Shown in pieces: positions 1-6,413 of a DNA stretch of 8,158 bases (position 1 is the stretch's first letter; each line of letters begins with the position of its first letter). The notes beneath the pieces were generated by a model. That model had not been told where the DNA came from. It saw only the letters and a list, made by a program, of their open reading frames with translations, and did no database searches. Source of the DNA: Microcaldota archaeon (GTDB lineage: Archaea; Micrarchaeota; Micrarchaeia; Micrarchaeales; Micrarchaeaceae); assembly GCA_021851535.1 (NCBI GenBank), contig JAJZDT010000024.1:1-8158 (forward strand). Direction: 5' to 3'. The position numbers were made by a program, and so were the translations under genes.

Positions 1-448
1 CATTTGGATGGTATTGCTGCTGAACTGCACTACCGAACAATGAACTGCCCAGTCCACCAAATAGATTTGCTACTGGTGAGAAAAAACTATTGCTATTTAC
101 AAGTGGTATATCTCCAACTACATTTCCGATAGCATTGCTATTAGCACCTACTACTGTTTGCGTTCCACCCTGAGTCTGTGATACCTTTACTGGATACATG
201 CCCTGTACTACACCAGTCTGTGTCTGTGATAATTGTCCATAATTTGAAAAAACGCCATTATTGAGCCCCTCTGCTCCAGAGCCGCTATTTGAACTGCACC
301 CAGCAATTCCTGCTACAACACCTATGGATGCTACAGTCGCGATTATTCCCTTTCTTATAATATTAGAATAATCCTTGTGCTCATTAGTTCTTATTGCGCT
401 TTGCGCATCCATACTTTTATCCATTCTTTTGTCCATATATTTCACCAT
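1..448 (-). CDS. Putative secreted lipoprotein, N-terminal part only (cut by window edge)
   Basis: No family is recognised. The frame opens at an ATG read from base 448 and runs off the left edge after 149 codons. A charged N-terminus of about 33 residues with four more in-frame methionines at 5, 9 and 13 (and the initiator) precedes a short hydrophobic segment, residues 34-50, ending in a lipobox-like GIAGC with Cys51, followed by a Ser/Gly/Asn-rich stretch. This is the layout of a lipid-anchored exported protein, although 33 residues is long for the n-region, so a later methionine (bases 436 or 424) may be the real start. The rest is low in charge and rich in Gly, Ser, Gln, Asn and Val, with repeated SQTQ motifs, suggesting an extended surface domain. 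A TATA box and an inverted repeat lie just upstream. The gene is divergent from the M16 peptidase. The reading frame is well supported; function is unknown. Confidence 0.72.
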   Translation of the reverse strand, partial: MVKYMDKRMDKSMDAQSAIRTNEHKDYSNIIRKGIIATVASIGVVAGIAGCSSNSGSGAEGLNNGVFSNYGQLSQTQTGVVQGMYPVKVSQTQGGTQTVVGANSNAIGNVVGDIPLVNSNSFFSPVANLFGGLGSSLFGSAVQQQYHPN

Positions 449-464
449 GAATATTTTGAATATG

Positions 465-485
465 TATTAGGTGACGCGCCTAATA
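465..485. promoter_or_regulatory. Operator-like inverted repeat at the lipoprotein promoter
   Basis: Arms TATTAGG (465-471) and CCTAATA (479-485) are perfect 7-base complements around the 7-base spacer TGACGCG. The dyad overlaps the edge of the TATA box and fills the space to the predicted transcription start, a usual place for an archaeal repressor site. Binding is inferred. Confidence 0.4.
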
Positions 486-491
486 TAAATA
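482..491 (-). promoter_or_regulatory. TATA box of the lipoprotein gene
   Basis: On the minus strand this reads TATTTATATT. Its centre lies about 38 bases before the ATG at 448, predicting a transcription start near 460 and a short leader of about a dozen bases. Inferred from spacing only. Confidence 0.5.
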
Positions 492-654
492 CCTTGTGCA
501 TATTTTCCAGAAAGATTTAAAAATGTTTTTATTTTTCTTTTGTATATTGATACATAAATAAGATAAGAACGCATTAAGAGCATAATTTGAATTAACGTAA
601 TGTTTTGGTAGTATATTTTAATTTGTATATTATACTATGGTATATGTAATAGAA

Positions 655-664
655 TTTTATATTA
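655..664 (+). promoter_or_regulatory. Candidate TATA box of the M16 peptidase gene
   Basis: The sequence TTTTATATTA sits about 20 bases before the ATG at 680, slightly closer than the usual archaeal distance for a leaderless transcript. A second A/T-rich box near 625-635 would give a leader of about 25 bases. No Shine-Dalgarno sequence is visible before the ATG, which favours a leaderless or nearly leaderless message. Confidence 0.35.
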
Positions 665-679
665 TAATTTAGTGTTTTT

Positions 680-1924
680 ATGATAATAAAAAAATTGAGA
701 AATGGAATTATACTTTTAGTATCAGGAGATAATAATTTTCAGACCATTAGCACAAATGTCTCTATTGGATATGGATCTATATATGAAAATCCAAATGTGA
801 ATGGCTCTGCTCATTTTTTGGAACATATGCTCTTTAAGGGCACATCTAAACGCAGCTGGAAGGATATATCAAACCAGATGCGCAACATTGGAGCCTATTC
901 TAATGCGTCAACAGATTTTGAGAACACTAATTATATGACAAAATGCTTTAAAAAATATTTTGAAACTTCAGTAGATATAGTATCTGACATGATAAAAAAT
1001 TCCATTATACCAATTGATGAATTTGAAAAGGAGCGTGGGGCAATAATAAATGAAAATTTAATATCCGAAAATAACCCACGCGATTTTGGATCTGAATATC
1101 TGCCGAAGGTTCTTTTCAAGGATTATCCTGCAAAAATGCCAATTGGGGGTAATAATAAACTCACGATAAAAAAAATATCAAGAGAGCATCTCTATAACAT
1201 ATATAGTGAACAGTACGCCCCAGAAAATATTATTATATCAGTATATGGAGGGATTAATAGCGATAATGCGATAAATTTATTAGAAGAGCATTTTGGCGAT
1301 TTTGAGCGCAAATATAAACATGCAAATCTAAATGCTTGCAATGAAAAACAGTTCAAAAAAGAGCTTTATGTAATAAGAAAAGGAGTTACACAAACGCGTA
1401 TTGCAATAGGTTACAAATGCATTGGAACTCAAAATATGAGCATCGATGAGTTTATTGCCATGCGCATCGGCAATACACTTCTTAGTAATCTAGCATATGA
1501 CGAGATACGTGAGAAGAACGGATTAGCGTATGACCCAAGCGGTGCATGCAACATCTGGAAAAATTTTGGATTTATTTCACTTGATGCGGGTGTTGAACCA
1601 AAAGATCTTAAAAAAACAAAGAGCATAATGCTTAACATACTTAATTTAATAGTTAACGATAGCATACCTGAGGAGGAATTAGAGCGCGCTAGAACACAAA
1701 CGGCAATAGGTTATAAAACATTACGCGAAAACACACTGCTTGCATCCATAGTGCAATCGGGCGTATACTCTCTTTTTAATGATAAAACATTATTTGATAA
1801 CATATCTAATAGAGTAGAAAATATAAAATTGGGATCGGTTATAAAAGCATTGCAAAAATACATAATTCCTGATGAGTATGGCATGGTTGTTCTCTCTGGC
1901 AATAAAATAACTGAAAAAATTTAG
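680..1924 (+). CDS. M16 family zinc metallopeptidase (single-chain, processing-peptidase-like)
   Basis: The 414-residue product is a zinc endopeptidase of family M16 (pitrilysin / mitochondrial processing peptidase-like). The inverted zinc motif HxxEH is at His45-Glu48-His49 (in HFLEHMLFKGT), and the distal glutamate ligand is most likely Glu125 in the ERGAIINEN segment, at nearly the family's standard spacing. The second half of the family fold is marked by Arg277 and Tyr284 in REKNGLAY, the R/Y pair that in active enzymes helps bind substrate. Both the zinc site and the R/Y pair are therefore in one chain of roughly the size of an M16B subunit, so an active homodimer is likely. There is no signal peptide or membrane segment, so it should be cytoplasmic and act on unfolded peptides or protein segments. 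The ATG start gives the usual N-terminus just before the first strand. It ends four bases before the convergent gene's stop. Substrate unknown. Confidence 0.93.
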   Translation: MIIKKLRNGIILLVSGDNNFQTISTNVSIGYGSIYENPNVNGSAHFLEHMLFKGTSKRSWKDISNQMRNIGAYSNASTDFENTNYMTKCFKKYFETSVDIVSDMIKNSIIPIDEFEKERGAIINENLISENNPRDFGSEYLPKVLFKDYPAKMPIGGNNKLTIKKISREHLYNIYSEQYAPENIIISVYGGINSDNAINLLEEHFGDFERKYKHANLNACNEKQFKKELYVIRKGVTQTRIAIGYKCIGTQNMSIDEFIAMRIGNTLLSNLAYDEIREKNGLAYDPSGACNIWKNFGFISLDAGVEPKDLKKTKSIMLNILNLIVNDSIPEEELERARTQTAIGYKTLRENTLLASIVQSGVYSLFNDKTLFDNISNRVENIKLGSVIKALQKYIIPDEYGMVVLSGNKITEKI

Positions 1925-1940
1925 TTTTTTATTTTATTGT
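1914..1940. terminator. Bidirectional U-tract terminator between convergent genes
   Basis: Immediately after the peptidase TAG (1922-1924) the plus strand reads six T, A, four T. In the other direction the minus strand has a run of six T at 1919-1914, just past the surface-protein stop. Such T-runs are the main intrinsic termination signal in archaea, so each message would end inside the last codons of the opposing gene. No hairpin is needed or seen. Confidence 0.5.
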
Positions 1941-2969
1941 TATATTAGATATTATTCCAGGATACTGATTTGGTGTCTCTGATAATTGGAAACTTCCGAC
2001 AGCCACATACTCGTACTCTCTTATCTCATTTGCAACAATTGCAACACGCACCGGCTTTCCATATACTGTTGCCAGAGGTATTGTTATATTTCTAAATGAG
2101 AAAGTCTTTGCGCTAGTATTTGCGCCTATATAGGTATTAAAGTGCAAAATTATTTTTGGTGTATTATTCTCCAATATCTCTACGTATATATAAGGACTTG
2201 AAAATCCTATAGCCTGAAAGTTGAGGAAGGGTTTATTTGCAAAAAAGTATGAGGATGATAGTGAACCGTATGATCTTGTGGTCTTATTGCAGCTAAATGT
2301 TGTGGCAAAATAAGTACCAGAATAATTTGTCCATGGCGTGTTCTCAGGATAACACCCATTGATATTTGCAAGTGTTATATTTAGCGGATGCCTTCCAAAT
2401 GCGGTACCGTTTGCATTCCACCCAGAGAATGTGCCTGTGCTAAAATTACCGTTATACACATTTTGATATATGCTATGATTGCTTGGCACTATTGTAGTGT
2501 TTAGTTCATATGATGCAAATGGACATTTATCAAGTAATGCATTACTATTCATTGGGCCTAATATGAATTTTATTGTATAATTCTGCTTTGGAAGCTTGTA
2601 CGCACCATAAAGTGTTATGCAACTATAATTTGCGGTCTGATTTATATAAGTTAAATTATCAGAACCGATCGCTATAAATCTCTCATTCTCAAATGGACCG
2701 CTGCCCACCCAGAGACTGACATTGCCACCTCCCCAACTACATTCTTTTATTATGCTGCTGACATTTATTGTGTTGTATGTCCTTCCATATACATTCTCGC
2801 ACGGAACGGCATTAGGTATTGTAGTGGTAGTAACAGAATTGGTTGTAATGGTATTTCCATTACTCTTATTTGCAAGATTCACAGGCTTTTGCTGTACATG
2901 CAAGCTATTATATGCAAGGTAAGCAAAAAATATTATAAGAATTACAAGTACAATATATCCAGTTTTCAT
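1929..2969 (-). CDS. Membrane-anchored, N-glycosylation-rich surface protein with carbohydrate-binding-like domain
   Basis: The 346-residue product begins with one hydrophobic segment (about residues 5-20) serving as signal anchor, then a Thr/Asn/Ser-rich linker (about 35-52), then an extracellular region. The C-terminal half, about residues 171-335, reads like the beta-sandwich domains attached to bacterial fructan hydrolases and other glycan-active proteins: NGNFSTGTFSGWNANGTAFG with Trp184, later a YIYVEILENN strand and a GKPVRVAIVANE strand. The family call is from pattern memory. About 17 N-x-S/T sequons occur along the exported part, an unusually high density, and several cysteines (for example in VPCENV, KECSW, NGCYPEN, FSCNKT) could form disulfides. 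The start ATG is followed directly by the signal anchor. No catalytic domain is seen, so a role in the envelope, adhesion or glycan binding is a guess. It stands alone between convergent and divergent neighbours. Confidence 0.8.
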   Translation of the reverse strand: MKTGYIVLVILIIFFAYLAYNSLHVQQKPVNLANKSNGNTITTNSVTTTTIPNAVPCENVYGRTYNTINVSSIIKECSWGGGNVSLWVGSGPFENERFIAIGSDNLTYINQTANYSCITLYGAYKLPKQNYTIKFILGPMNSNALLDKCPFASYELNTTIVPSNHSIYQNVYNGNFSTGTFSGWNANGTAFGRHPLNITLANINGCYPENTPWTNYSGTYFATTFSCNKTTRSYGSLSSSYFFANKPFLNFQAIGFSSPYIYVEILENNTPKIILHFNTYIGANTSAKTFSFRNITIPLATVYGKPVRVAIVANEIREYEYVAVGSFQLSETPNQYPGIISNITIK

Positions 2970-3017
2970 GCTCTCACACTACAATTAATCAAATACAGAT
3001 AGAATAGGCAAATAAGT

Positions 3018-3027
3018 TATATATATT
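3018..3027 (-). promoter_or_regulatory. TATA box of the surface-protein gene
   Basis: The minus strand carries AATATATATAAC across this position, about 55 bases before the ATG at 2969. That predicts a leader of roughly 27 bases, which contains GTGAG just before the start codon, a weak ribosome-binding-site candidate. Confidence 0.45.
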
Positions 3028-3169
3028 ATTTGGTATGTGTGTAAATTTTAATGAAGTTTAGCGGTAATATTTATTTTATTGTAAATTAAATAGATTTATA
3101 TATATTGTCGTGCTTATATTTATCAAATATTGCAGCTTTAATATCATTGCTCAAATTTTGCAATTTTGT

Positions 3170-3199
3170 GGGCGCGATATTTTAATTTAATATTTAAAA
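3170..3199 (+). promoter_or_regulatory. Promoter of the eL41 gene (BRE-like plus TATA boxes)
   Basis: The G/C patch GGGCGCG (3170-3176) followed by ATATTTTAAT (3177-3186) resembles a TFB-recognition element plus TATA box and predicts a start of transcription near 3207, just before the TTG start codon at 3212. A second box, TATTTAAAA (3191-3199), lies too close to the start codon to serve it well. Confidence 0.45.
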
Positions 3200-3211
3200 C
3201 TCGGTGTCATA

Positions 3212-3325
3212 TTGGGAAGCATACCTAGAAAATGGAAGAAAAAAGGAAGAATGCGCTGGAAATGGCTAAAGAAGCGTAGAAAGCGCTTGCGAAGAGATCA
3301 GAAGCGCAGAGTGGGCAACCTTTAG
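3212..3325 (+). CDS. rpl41e: Ribosomal protein eL41 (37 residues, TTG start)
   Basis: Translating from TTG at 3212 gives a 37-residue peptide containing [16 protein letters not shown], then [15 protein letters not shown] and a VGNL tail. Nineteen of 37 residues are Lys or Arg. The order of a short N-terminal turn, a KW(K/R)KK motif, RMR, and a single basic helix is that of eL41, the very small large-subunit protein of archaea and eukaryotes that sits at the subunit interface. The frame is open upstream only to a stop at 3188-3190 and contains no in-frame ATG before the conserved part, so TTG 3212 is the likely start; ATA at 3221 is the alternative. An ATG at 3232 is in another frame and yields only 15 codons. 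The size and odd start explain why gene finders would miss it. It has its own promoter and stands alone between leftward genes. Confidence 0.82.
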   Translation: MGSIPRKWKKKGRMRWKWLKKRRKRLRRDQKRRVGNL

Positions 3326-3337
3326 ATTGCTCATTCT
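3308..3337 (+). terminator. Hairpin spanning the eL41 stop codon
   Basis: Arms AGAGTGGGCAA (3308-3318) and TTGCTCATTCT (3327-3337) form 11 pairs, two of them G-U, around an 8-base loop that contains the TAG stop codon (3323-3325). It is followed by A/T-rich sequence with short T-runs. It could help end transcription or protect the 3' end of the short message. The fold is visible; the role is inferred. Confidence 0.45.
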
Positions 3338-3450
3338 CTTATAAATTTATTTTAGTTTATATACAGCGTGAGCACTAGAAATTTTAATAGTACTATTCTC
3401 TTTTATATGCAGATTAATTTTACAATAACTGCAATCCATTCAATTTAAGC

Positions 3451-4704
3451 TCACTCTTTTGAGTAATGGCTCTTCACATACATCTCAAGCCTGTTCTTAA
3501 ATTTATCCTTCGCCTCAGATATTCGTGTAGTATCAACCTGCTTCCCATCCTCATATATCATACACACTGGATCCTCTCCGCTTCCAGGAAGTGATATCCC
3601 TATGTTTGCGTACTTGCTCTCACCTGGGCCATTGACAACGCAGCCCATTACAGCAACCTTCATCTCCTCAACGCCCTTATACCCTGATTTTTTCCATTCC
3701 TTCATCTGTATCTCTAAATATTTTGTCAAATATTCTGCAAGCTCCTGAAATCCTGTAGATGTAGTTCTTCCGCATCCGGGACAACTTATAATAAGAGGAG
3801 TAAAATGCCTGATGTCAAGTGATTGTAGTATCTGCTTTGCCACTATAACCTCCTCAGATCTACTAGAGCCAGGCGTTGGCGTTAGTGATACACGTATAGT
3901 GTCTCCAATGCCCTTAACAAGCAGCTGTGACAGCGCCGCACTGGATGCTGCTATGCCCTTACTACCTATTCCAGCCTCTGTTAATCCTAAATGCAAGGGT
4001 TGTTCTATTCGTGATGCAAGCATCTCATATGCATGCACCATTTCAGGAACCTCAGATATCTTAGTACTAACTATAATCTTATCTGGAGAGAGTCCATATT
4101 CTATTGCTTTATGCACCGATTGAACCGCACTCTCAACTACCGCATCTATTGTAACATCACGCGCACTCTTTGGCGAGCCGTCCTTCATATTTCTGTCCAT
4201 TAATATTGTAAGTACTGATGGATCTAATGACCCCCAATTTACCCCTATTCTTACCGGTTTATCATGATCTATTGCAAGCGCTATAAACTGCTTAAAATTA
4301 TTATCATGCTTCTCCCCAAATCCTACATTTCCCGGATTTATTCTATATTTATCCAATGCATCTGCGCAGCTTGGCACGTCCTTTAATAATGAATGACCAT
4401 TATAATGAAAATCTCCTATTAATGGTATATCTAGCCCCATGCTGTCAATCTTTTTTCTTATATCGACCACAGATCTTGCCATAGATAAATTCTGGATTGT
4501 AAAACGCACTAACTCAGAGCCGGCATTATATAATTCCAATATCTGTTCTACAGTCTTATCCACATTGCTCGTATCAGTATTTGTCATGCTTTGCAATGCA
4601 ACAGGATGCTCAGAGCCTATATACATATTTCGCACCCGAACCTGCAAACTTCTTCTCCGTTTATATCTACTTACATGATTAGTCTTATTTTGTATAATTA
4701 CCAT
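3451..4704 (-). CDS. ispG: 4-hydroxy-3-methylbut-2-en-1-yl diphosphate synthase (MEP pathway), bacterial type
   Basis: IspG (GcpE) reductively opens methylerythritol cyclodiphosphate to HMBPP, the penultimate step of the MEP isoprenoid pathway, using a [4Fe-4S] cluster. Numbering from the ATG at 4704 (417 residues), a TIM-barrel-like N-terminal domain starts with VALQSMTNTDTSNV and includes IGDFHYN, KYRINPGNVG, VRIGVNWGSLD and HLGLTEAGIGSKG, and continues to IRVSLTPTPGSSRSEEV. The cluster domain has Cys308 and Cys311 in SCPGCGRTTSTGFQELA, Cys355 in GCVVNGPGES, and Glu362, the known fourth ligand, so it appears catalytically intact. The length of about 417 and the blocks PGCGRTTST and IGISLPGSGEDP match alphaproteobacterial IspG better than the shorter E. 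coli form. A GTG at 4713 gives a longer alternative start; the ATG fits the TATA box better. The gene looks richer in G/C than the peptidase in the lines I counted. No other MEP gene is present here. Family certain; horizontal origin inferred. Confidence 0.95.
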   Translation of the reverse strand: MVIIQNKTNHVSRYKRRRSLQVRVRNMYIGSEHPVALQSMTNTDTSNVDKTVEQILELYNAGSELVRFTIQNLSMARSVVDIRKKIDSMGLDIPLIGDFHYNGHSLLKDVPSCADALDKYRINPGNVGFGEKHDNNFKQFIALAIDHDKPVRIGVNWGSLDPSVLTILMDRNMKDGSPKSARDVTIDAVVESAVQSVHKAIEYGLSPDKIIVSTKISEVPEMVHAYEMLASRIEQPLHLGLTEAGIGSKGIAASSAALSQLLVKGIGDTIRVSLTPTPGSSRSEEVIVAKQILQSLDIRHFTPLIISCPGCGRTTSTGFQELAEYLTKYLEIQMKEWKKSGYKGVEEMKVAVMGCVVNGPGESKYANIGISLPGSGEDPVCMIYEDGKQVDTTRISEAKDKFKNRLEMYVKSHYSKE

Positions 4705-4730
4705 TATATCCACCCAATAATTTGTTTATC

Positions 4731-4740
4731 TTATAAATAA
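4731..4740 (-). promoter_or_regulatory. TATA box of ispG
   Basis: The minus strand reads TTATTTATAA here. Its centre is about 31 bases before the ATG at 4704 and 22 before the GTG at 4713, so a leaderless or near-leaderless message beginning at the ATG is most consistent. The GGGTGG between the two is then upstream of or at the transcription start. Confidence 0.5.
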
Positions 4741-4744
4741 AAAA
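4739..4744 (-). terminator. T-run after the transporter operon
   Basis: The minus strand has six consecutive T about 50 bases beyond the stop of the 64-residue protein, overlapping the edge of the ispG TATA box. It is a plausible archaeal U-tract terminator for the transporter operon and would leave ispG on its own promoter. No hairpin accompanies it. Confidence 0.3.
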
Positions 4745-4793
4745 GCTTTAATATCATTTTATTATATTTGATATTTGACGTTTTGCCGATATT

Positions 4794-4988
4794 TTATATT
4801 ATATTCAAAAGGCCCAATAATACAATAATAAGTATCGAGATTATATATATTCTAAGCATTATGAGCGCAAATCTCTTCCATCCATGAAGATGTGCACGCC
4901 TTATTTGAATTGCCTTATGTTCATCTAAATGCTCACGCTTTACAAACGCATCCCATTGCCCTTCATTTTCTATTATACCCTTTGACAT
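4794..4988 (-). CDS. Small tail-anchored membrane protein with histidine-bearing head, downstream of the NRAMP gene
   Basis: No family is recognised. The 64-residue product has a polar N-terminal head (residues 1-38) with charged residues and four histidines (20, 24, 33, 35; segments REHLDEHK and RRAHLHGWKR), followed by one hydrophobic segment (about 40-64) that runs to the C-terminus. With positive residues before the membrane segment the head should lie in the cytoplasm, giving a tail-anchored protein. The ATG lies 8 bases after the transporter's stop, in the same direction, so the two are almost surely co-transcribed; there is no Shine-Dalgarno sequence in the gap. Small membrane proteins next to transporters often act as accessory or regulatory subunits, and the histidines could bind metal, but both points are inference. 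The alternative is an unrelated small protein carried by the operon. Confidence 0.68.
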   Translation of the reverse strand: MSKGIIENEGQWDAFVKREHLDEHKAIQIRRAHLHGWKRFALIMLRIYIISILIIVLLGLLNII

Positions 4989-4996
4989 TTAATTGC

Positions 4997-6388
4997 CTAA
5001 AAAAATTTTGGAAGTATTATGGATATGCTATATGCCATACTCATACATATCAATGCAATAATTATCATTATAATAACAATATTATGTATCTTTGAATTTA
5101 CATGCTTGCCCATTACCTCTTTGTCATTTACAAGCAATAGTAAAAATAGCAACGCTGCTGGCATTACTATAGATGCTATTACCTGAACTGTTATATTTAC
5201 AAACCCTAAAGGCAGATTAGGTATTAATACAATCAATGCCGCAATAGCAACACATGTTATTCCTGGAAGATAGAATTTTTTTGCCTGCAAAAATGGCAGA
5301 TTTATGCTCTTTGGCCAGCCCAATGCTTCGCTAAATGCCCATGAGGTACTTGCAACTAGTACTATTGCGGCGATTATACCAGCATCTATTATACCGAGCG
5401 CAAAAAGCTTGACCGGCAGCATGCCTATTTTTGAGGATACGCTCTGTAGTATATAGCTTATACTATAAACAGAACTATCATTTGATGTTATTATGCTATT
5501 GCCATTAAAAACTAATGATGCAGTAAAAACCATTATAGATATTGCAACAAGAGACATTATTACTGCGCCTATTAATGTATCGCGCTTTGCATATTTCAAA
5601 TCTGATACAGTTGTGCCTTTATCCACCTCAGATGATTGCTGGAAGAAAAGCATCCACGGAGCTATTGTCGTTCCTATGTTTGCAAGCAGTACATATATGA
5701 ATAATGGCGTTATGCCACCATTTATATGCCAATTTACAAAACTCTGTGCTATTGCATAAAAATTTGGATGGGCAAAAAACATTATTGGAATAAATATTAT
5801 ATTAAACGATGCAATTAAAAGGCTCACGCGCTCCCATTTATAGTAGCGCAAAAATAATGTTATTGAAAGCACTATTATAAGACCTATAATTACCGCGTAT
5901 AACTGTGATATTCCAAATATTTCCATTCCGAAAACTATACCTATAAACTCTGTTACCATTGTGAGCGTATTTGCAAGAACAAGATCAATTAGGGAGAATG
6001 ACCCCCAAAATTTGCCAAAGCGCAGCCAGATCATCTCCGCATGCCCGCGGTGAGTAACTGCCGCAAGGCGCACAGCCATTTCCTGTATTAAAAACGTTAC
6101 AGGTATCATTAGTATTAAAAAAGGTATAAAAAATCCTATCCCAAATATTGACCCAGTTTGCGCATACGTTATAACACCTCCCGCATCATTATCCGCAATC
6201 ATTACAAGTATGCCAGGACCCAATATCGCAAGCAGCAGCAATAGATGCGCAAAACGCCCCTTTTTTGCACGCAGCGACATTATTTTTAGCCTCTGTATTG
6301 CCCGCAAACGCGCCTCCGTAGGCAACTCTTTTAATTTCTCACTAATATCTATCTTAGAACTAATTTTACTATTCATCCCATCAGGCAT
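4997..6388 (-). CDS. NRAMP-family divalent metal transporter with atypical metal site
   Basis: The product (463 residues from the ATG at 6388) has a hydrophilic N-terminus of about 47 residues and about eleven membrane segments, the NRAMP number. Signature positions align with the family but differ at the metal site: TM1 has GPGILVMIADNDAGG, where canonical proteins have DPGN. Asp68 of the site is kept but the Asn is Gly71. TM6 has GTTIAPWMLFFQQSS where canonical proteins have MPHN; the metal-binding Met is Ala243 and the His is Trp245. In canonical transporters that Met favours Mn, Fe and other transition metals over Mg and Ca, so this protein more likely moves a harder ion such as Mg or has broad selectivity. 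It may belong to the NRAMP-related magnesium group. The frame is open further upstream to a TTG at 6469, but that overlaps the TATA box and predicted transcription start, so ATG 6388 (or ATG 6376) is preferred. It is followed after 8 bases by a small membrane protein. Confidence 0.9.
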   Translation of the reverse strand: MPDGMNSKISSKIDISEKLKELPTEARLRAIQRLKIMSLRAKKGRFAHLLLLLAILGPGILVMIADNDAGGVITYAQTGSIFGIGFFIPFLILMIPVTFLIQEMAVRLAAVTHRGHAEMIWLRFGKFWGSFSLIDLVLANTLTMVTEFIGIVFGMEIFGISQLYAVIIGLIIVLSITLFLRYYKWERVSLLIASFNIIFIPIMFFAHPNFYAIAQSFVNWHINGGITPLFIYVLLANIGTTIAPWMLFFQQSSEVDKGTTVSDLKYAKRDTLIGAVIMSLVAISIMVFTASLVFNGNSIITSNDSSVYSISYILQSVSSKIGMLPVKLFALGIIDAGIIAAIVLVASTSWAFSEALGWPKSINLPFLQAKKFYLPGITCVAIAALIVLIPNLPLGFVNITVQVIASIVMPAALLFLLLLVNDKEVMGKHVNSKIHNIVIIMIIIALICMSMAYSISIILPKFF

Positions 6389-6413
6389 TAAATAGCGCAG
6401 AACGCCATTATTT

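Larger units (their letters stand above)
449..679. other. AT-rich divergent intergenic region
   Basis: This 231-base spacer separates the divergent lipoprotein and peptidase genes. It holds the lipoprotein TATA box and inverted repeat at its left end and A/T-rich promoter candidates for the peptidase at its right end. A 7-base inverted repeat, TAGTATA (609-615) and TATACTA (631-637), is also present but is pure A/T-rich sequence and weak. I see no RNA gene or convincing small ORF in it. Confidence 0.5.
2970..3211. other. Divergent promoter region between the surface protein and eL41
   Basis: This 242-base A/T-rich spacer holds the leftward TATA box near 3022 and the rightward promoter of eL41 near 3176-3200. 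Only very short ORFs occur (for example 13 codons from 3050), without any recognisable product. I see no tRNA or box C/D RNA pattern. Confidence 0.45.

Noticed and set aside
609..637. Inverted repeat TAGTATA/TATACTA upstream of the peptidase.
   Set aside because: It is made almost entirely of A and T in an A/T-rich spacer, so it is weak evidence for an operator.
2722..2922. Plus-strand 66-codon hydrophobic ORF opposite the surface-protein gene.
   Set aside because: It is the complement of the signal-anchor and Thr-linker coding region; no promoter or family supports it. Other antisense ORFs over the peptidase, ispG and transporter genes were dropped for the same reason.
3232..3279. ATG-started 15-codon ORF inside the eL41 gene.
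   Set aside because: It is in another frame, has no family resemblance, and the overlapping frame has a clear eL41 pattern.
3134..4758. Exact 15-base repeat AGCTTTAATATCATT at 3134-3148 and 4744-4758, both intergenic.
   Set aside because: In A/T-rich sequence one such match in 8 kb is not far from chance, the copies lie at different places relative to genes, and no longer similarity surrounds them.
4892..5095. Plus-strand 67-codon ORF across the junction of the transporter and the small membrane protein.
   Set aside because: Its composition is a reverse-complement shadow rich in His/Tyr/Leu, with no promoter, and it conflicts with two supported genes.
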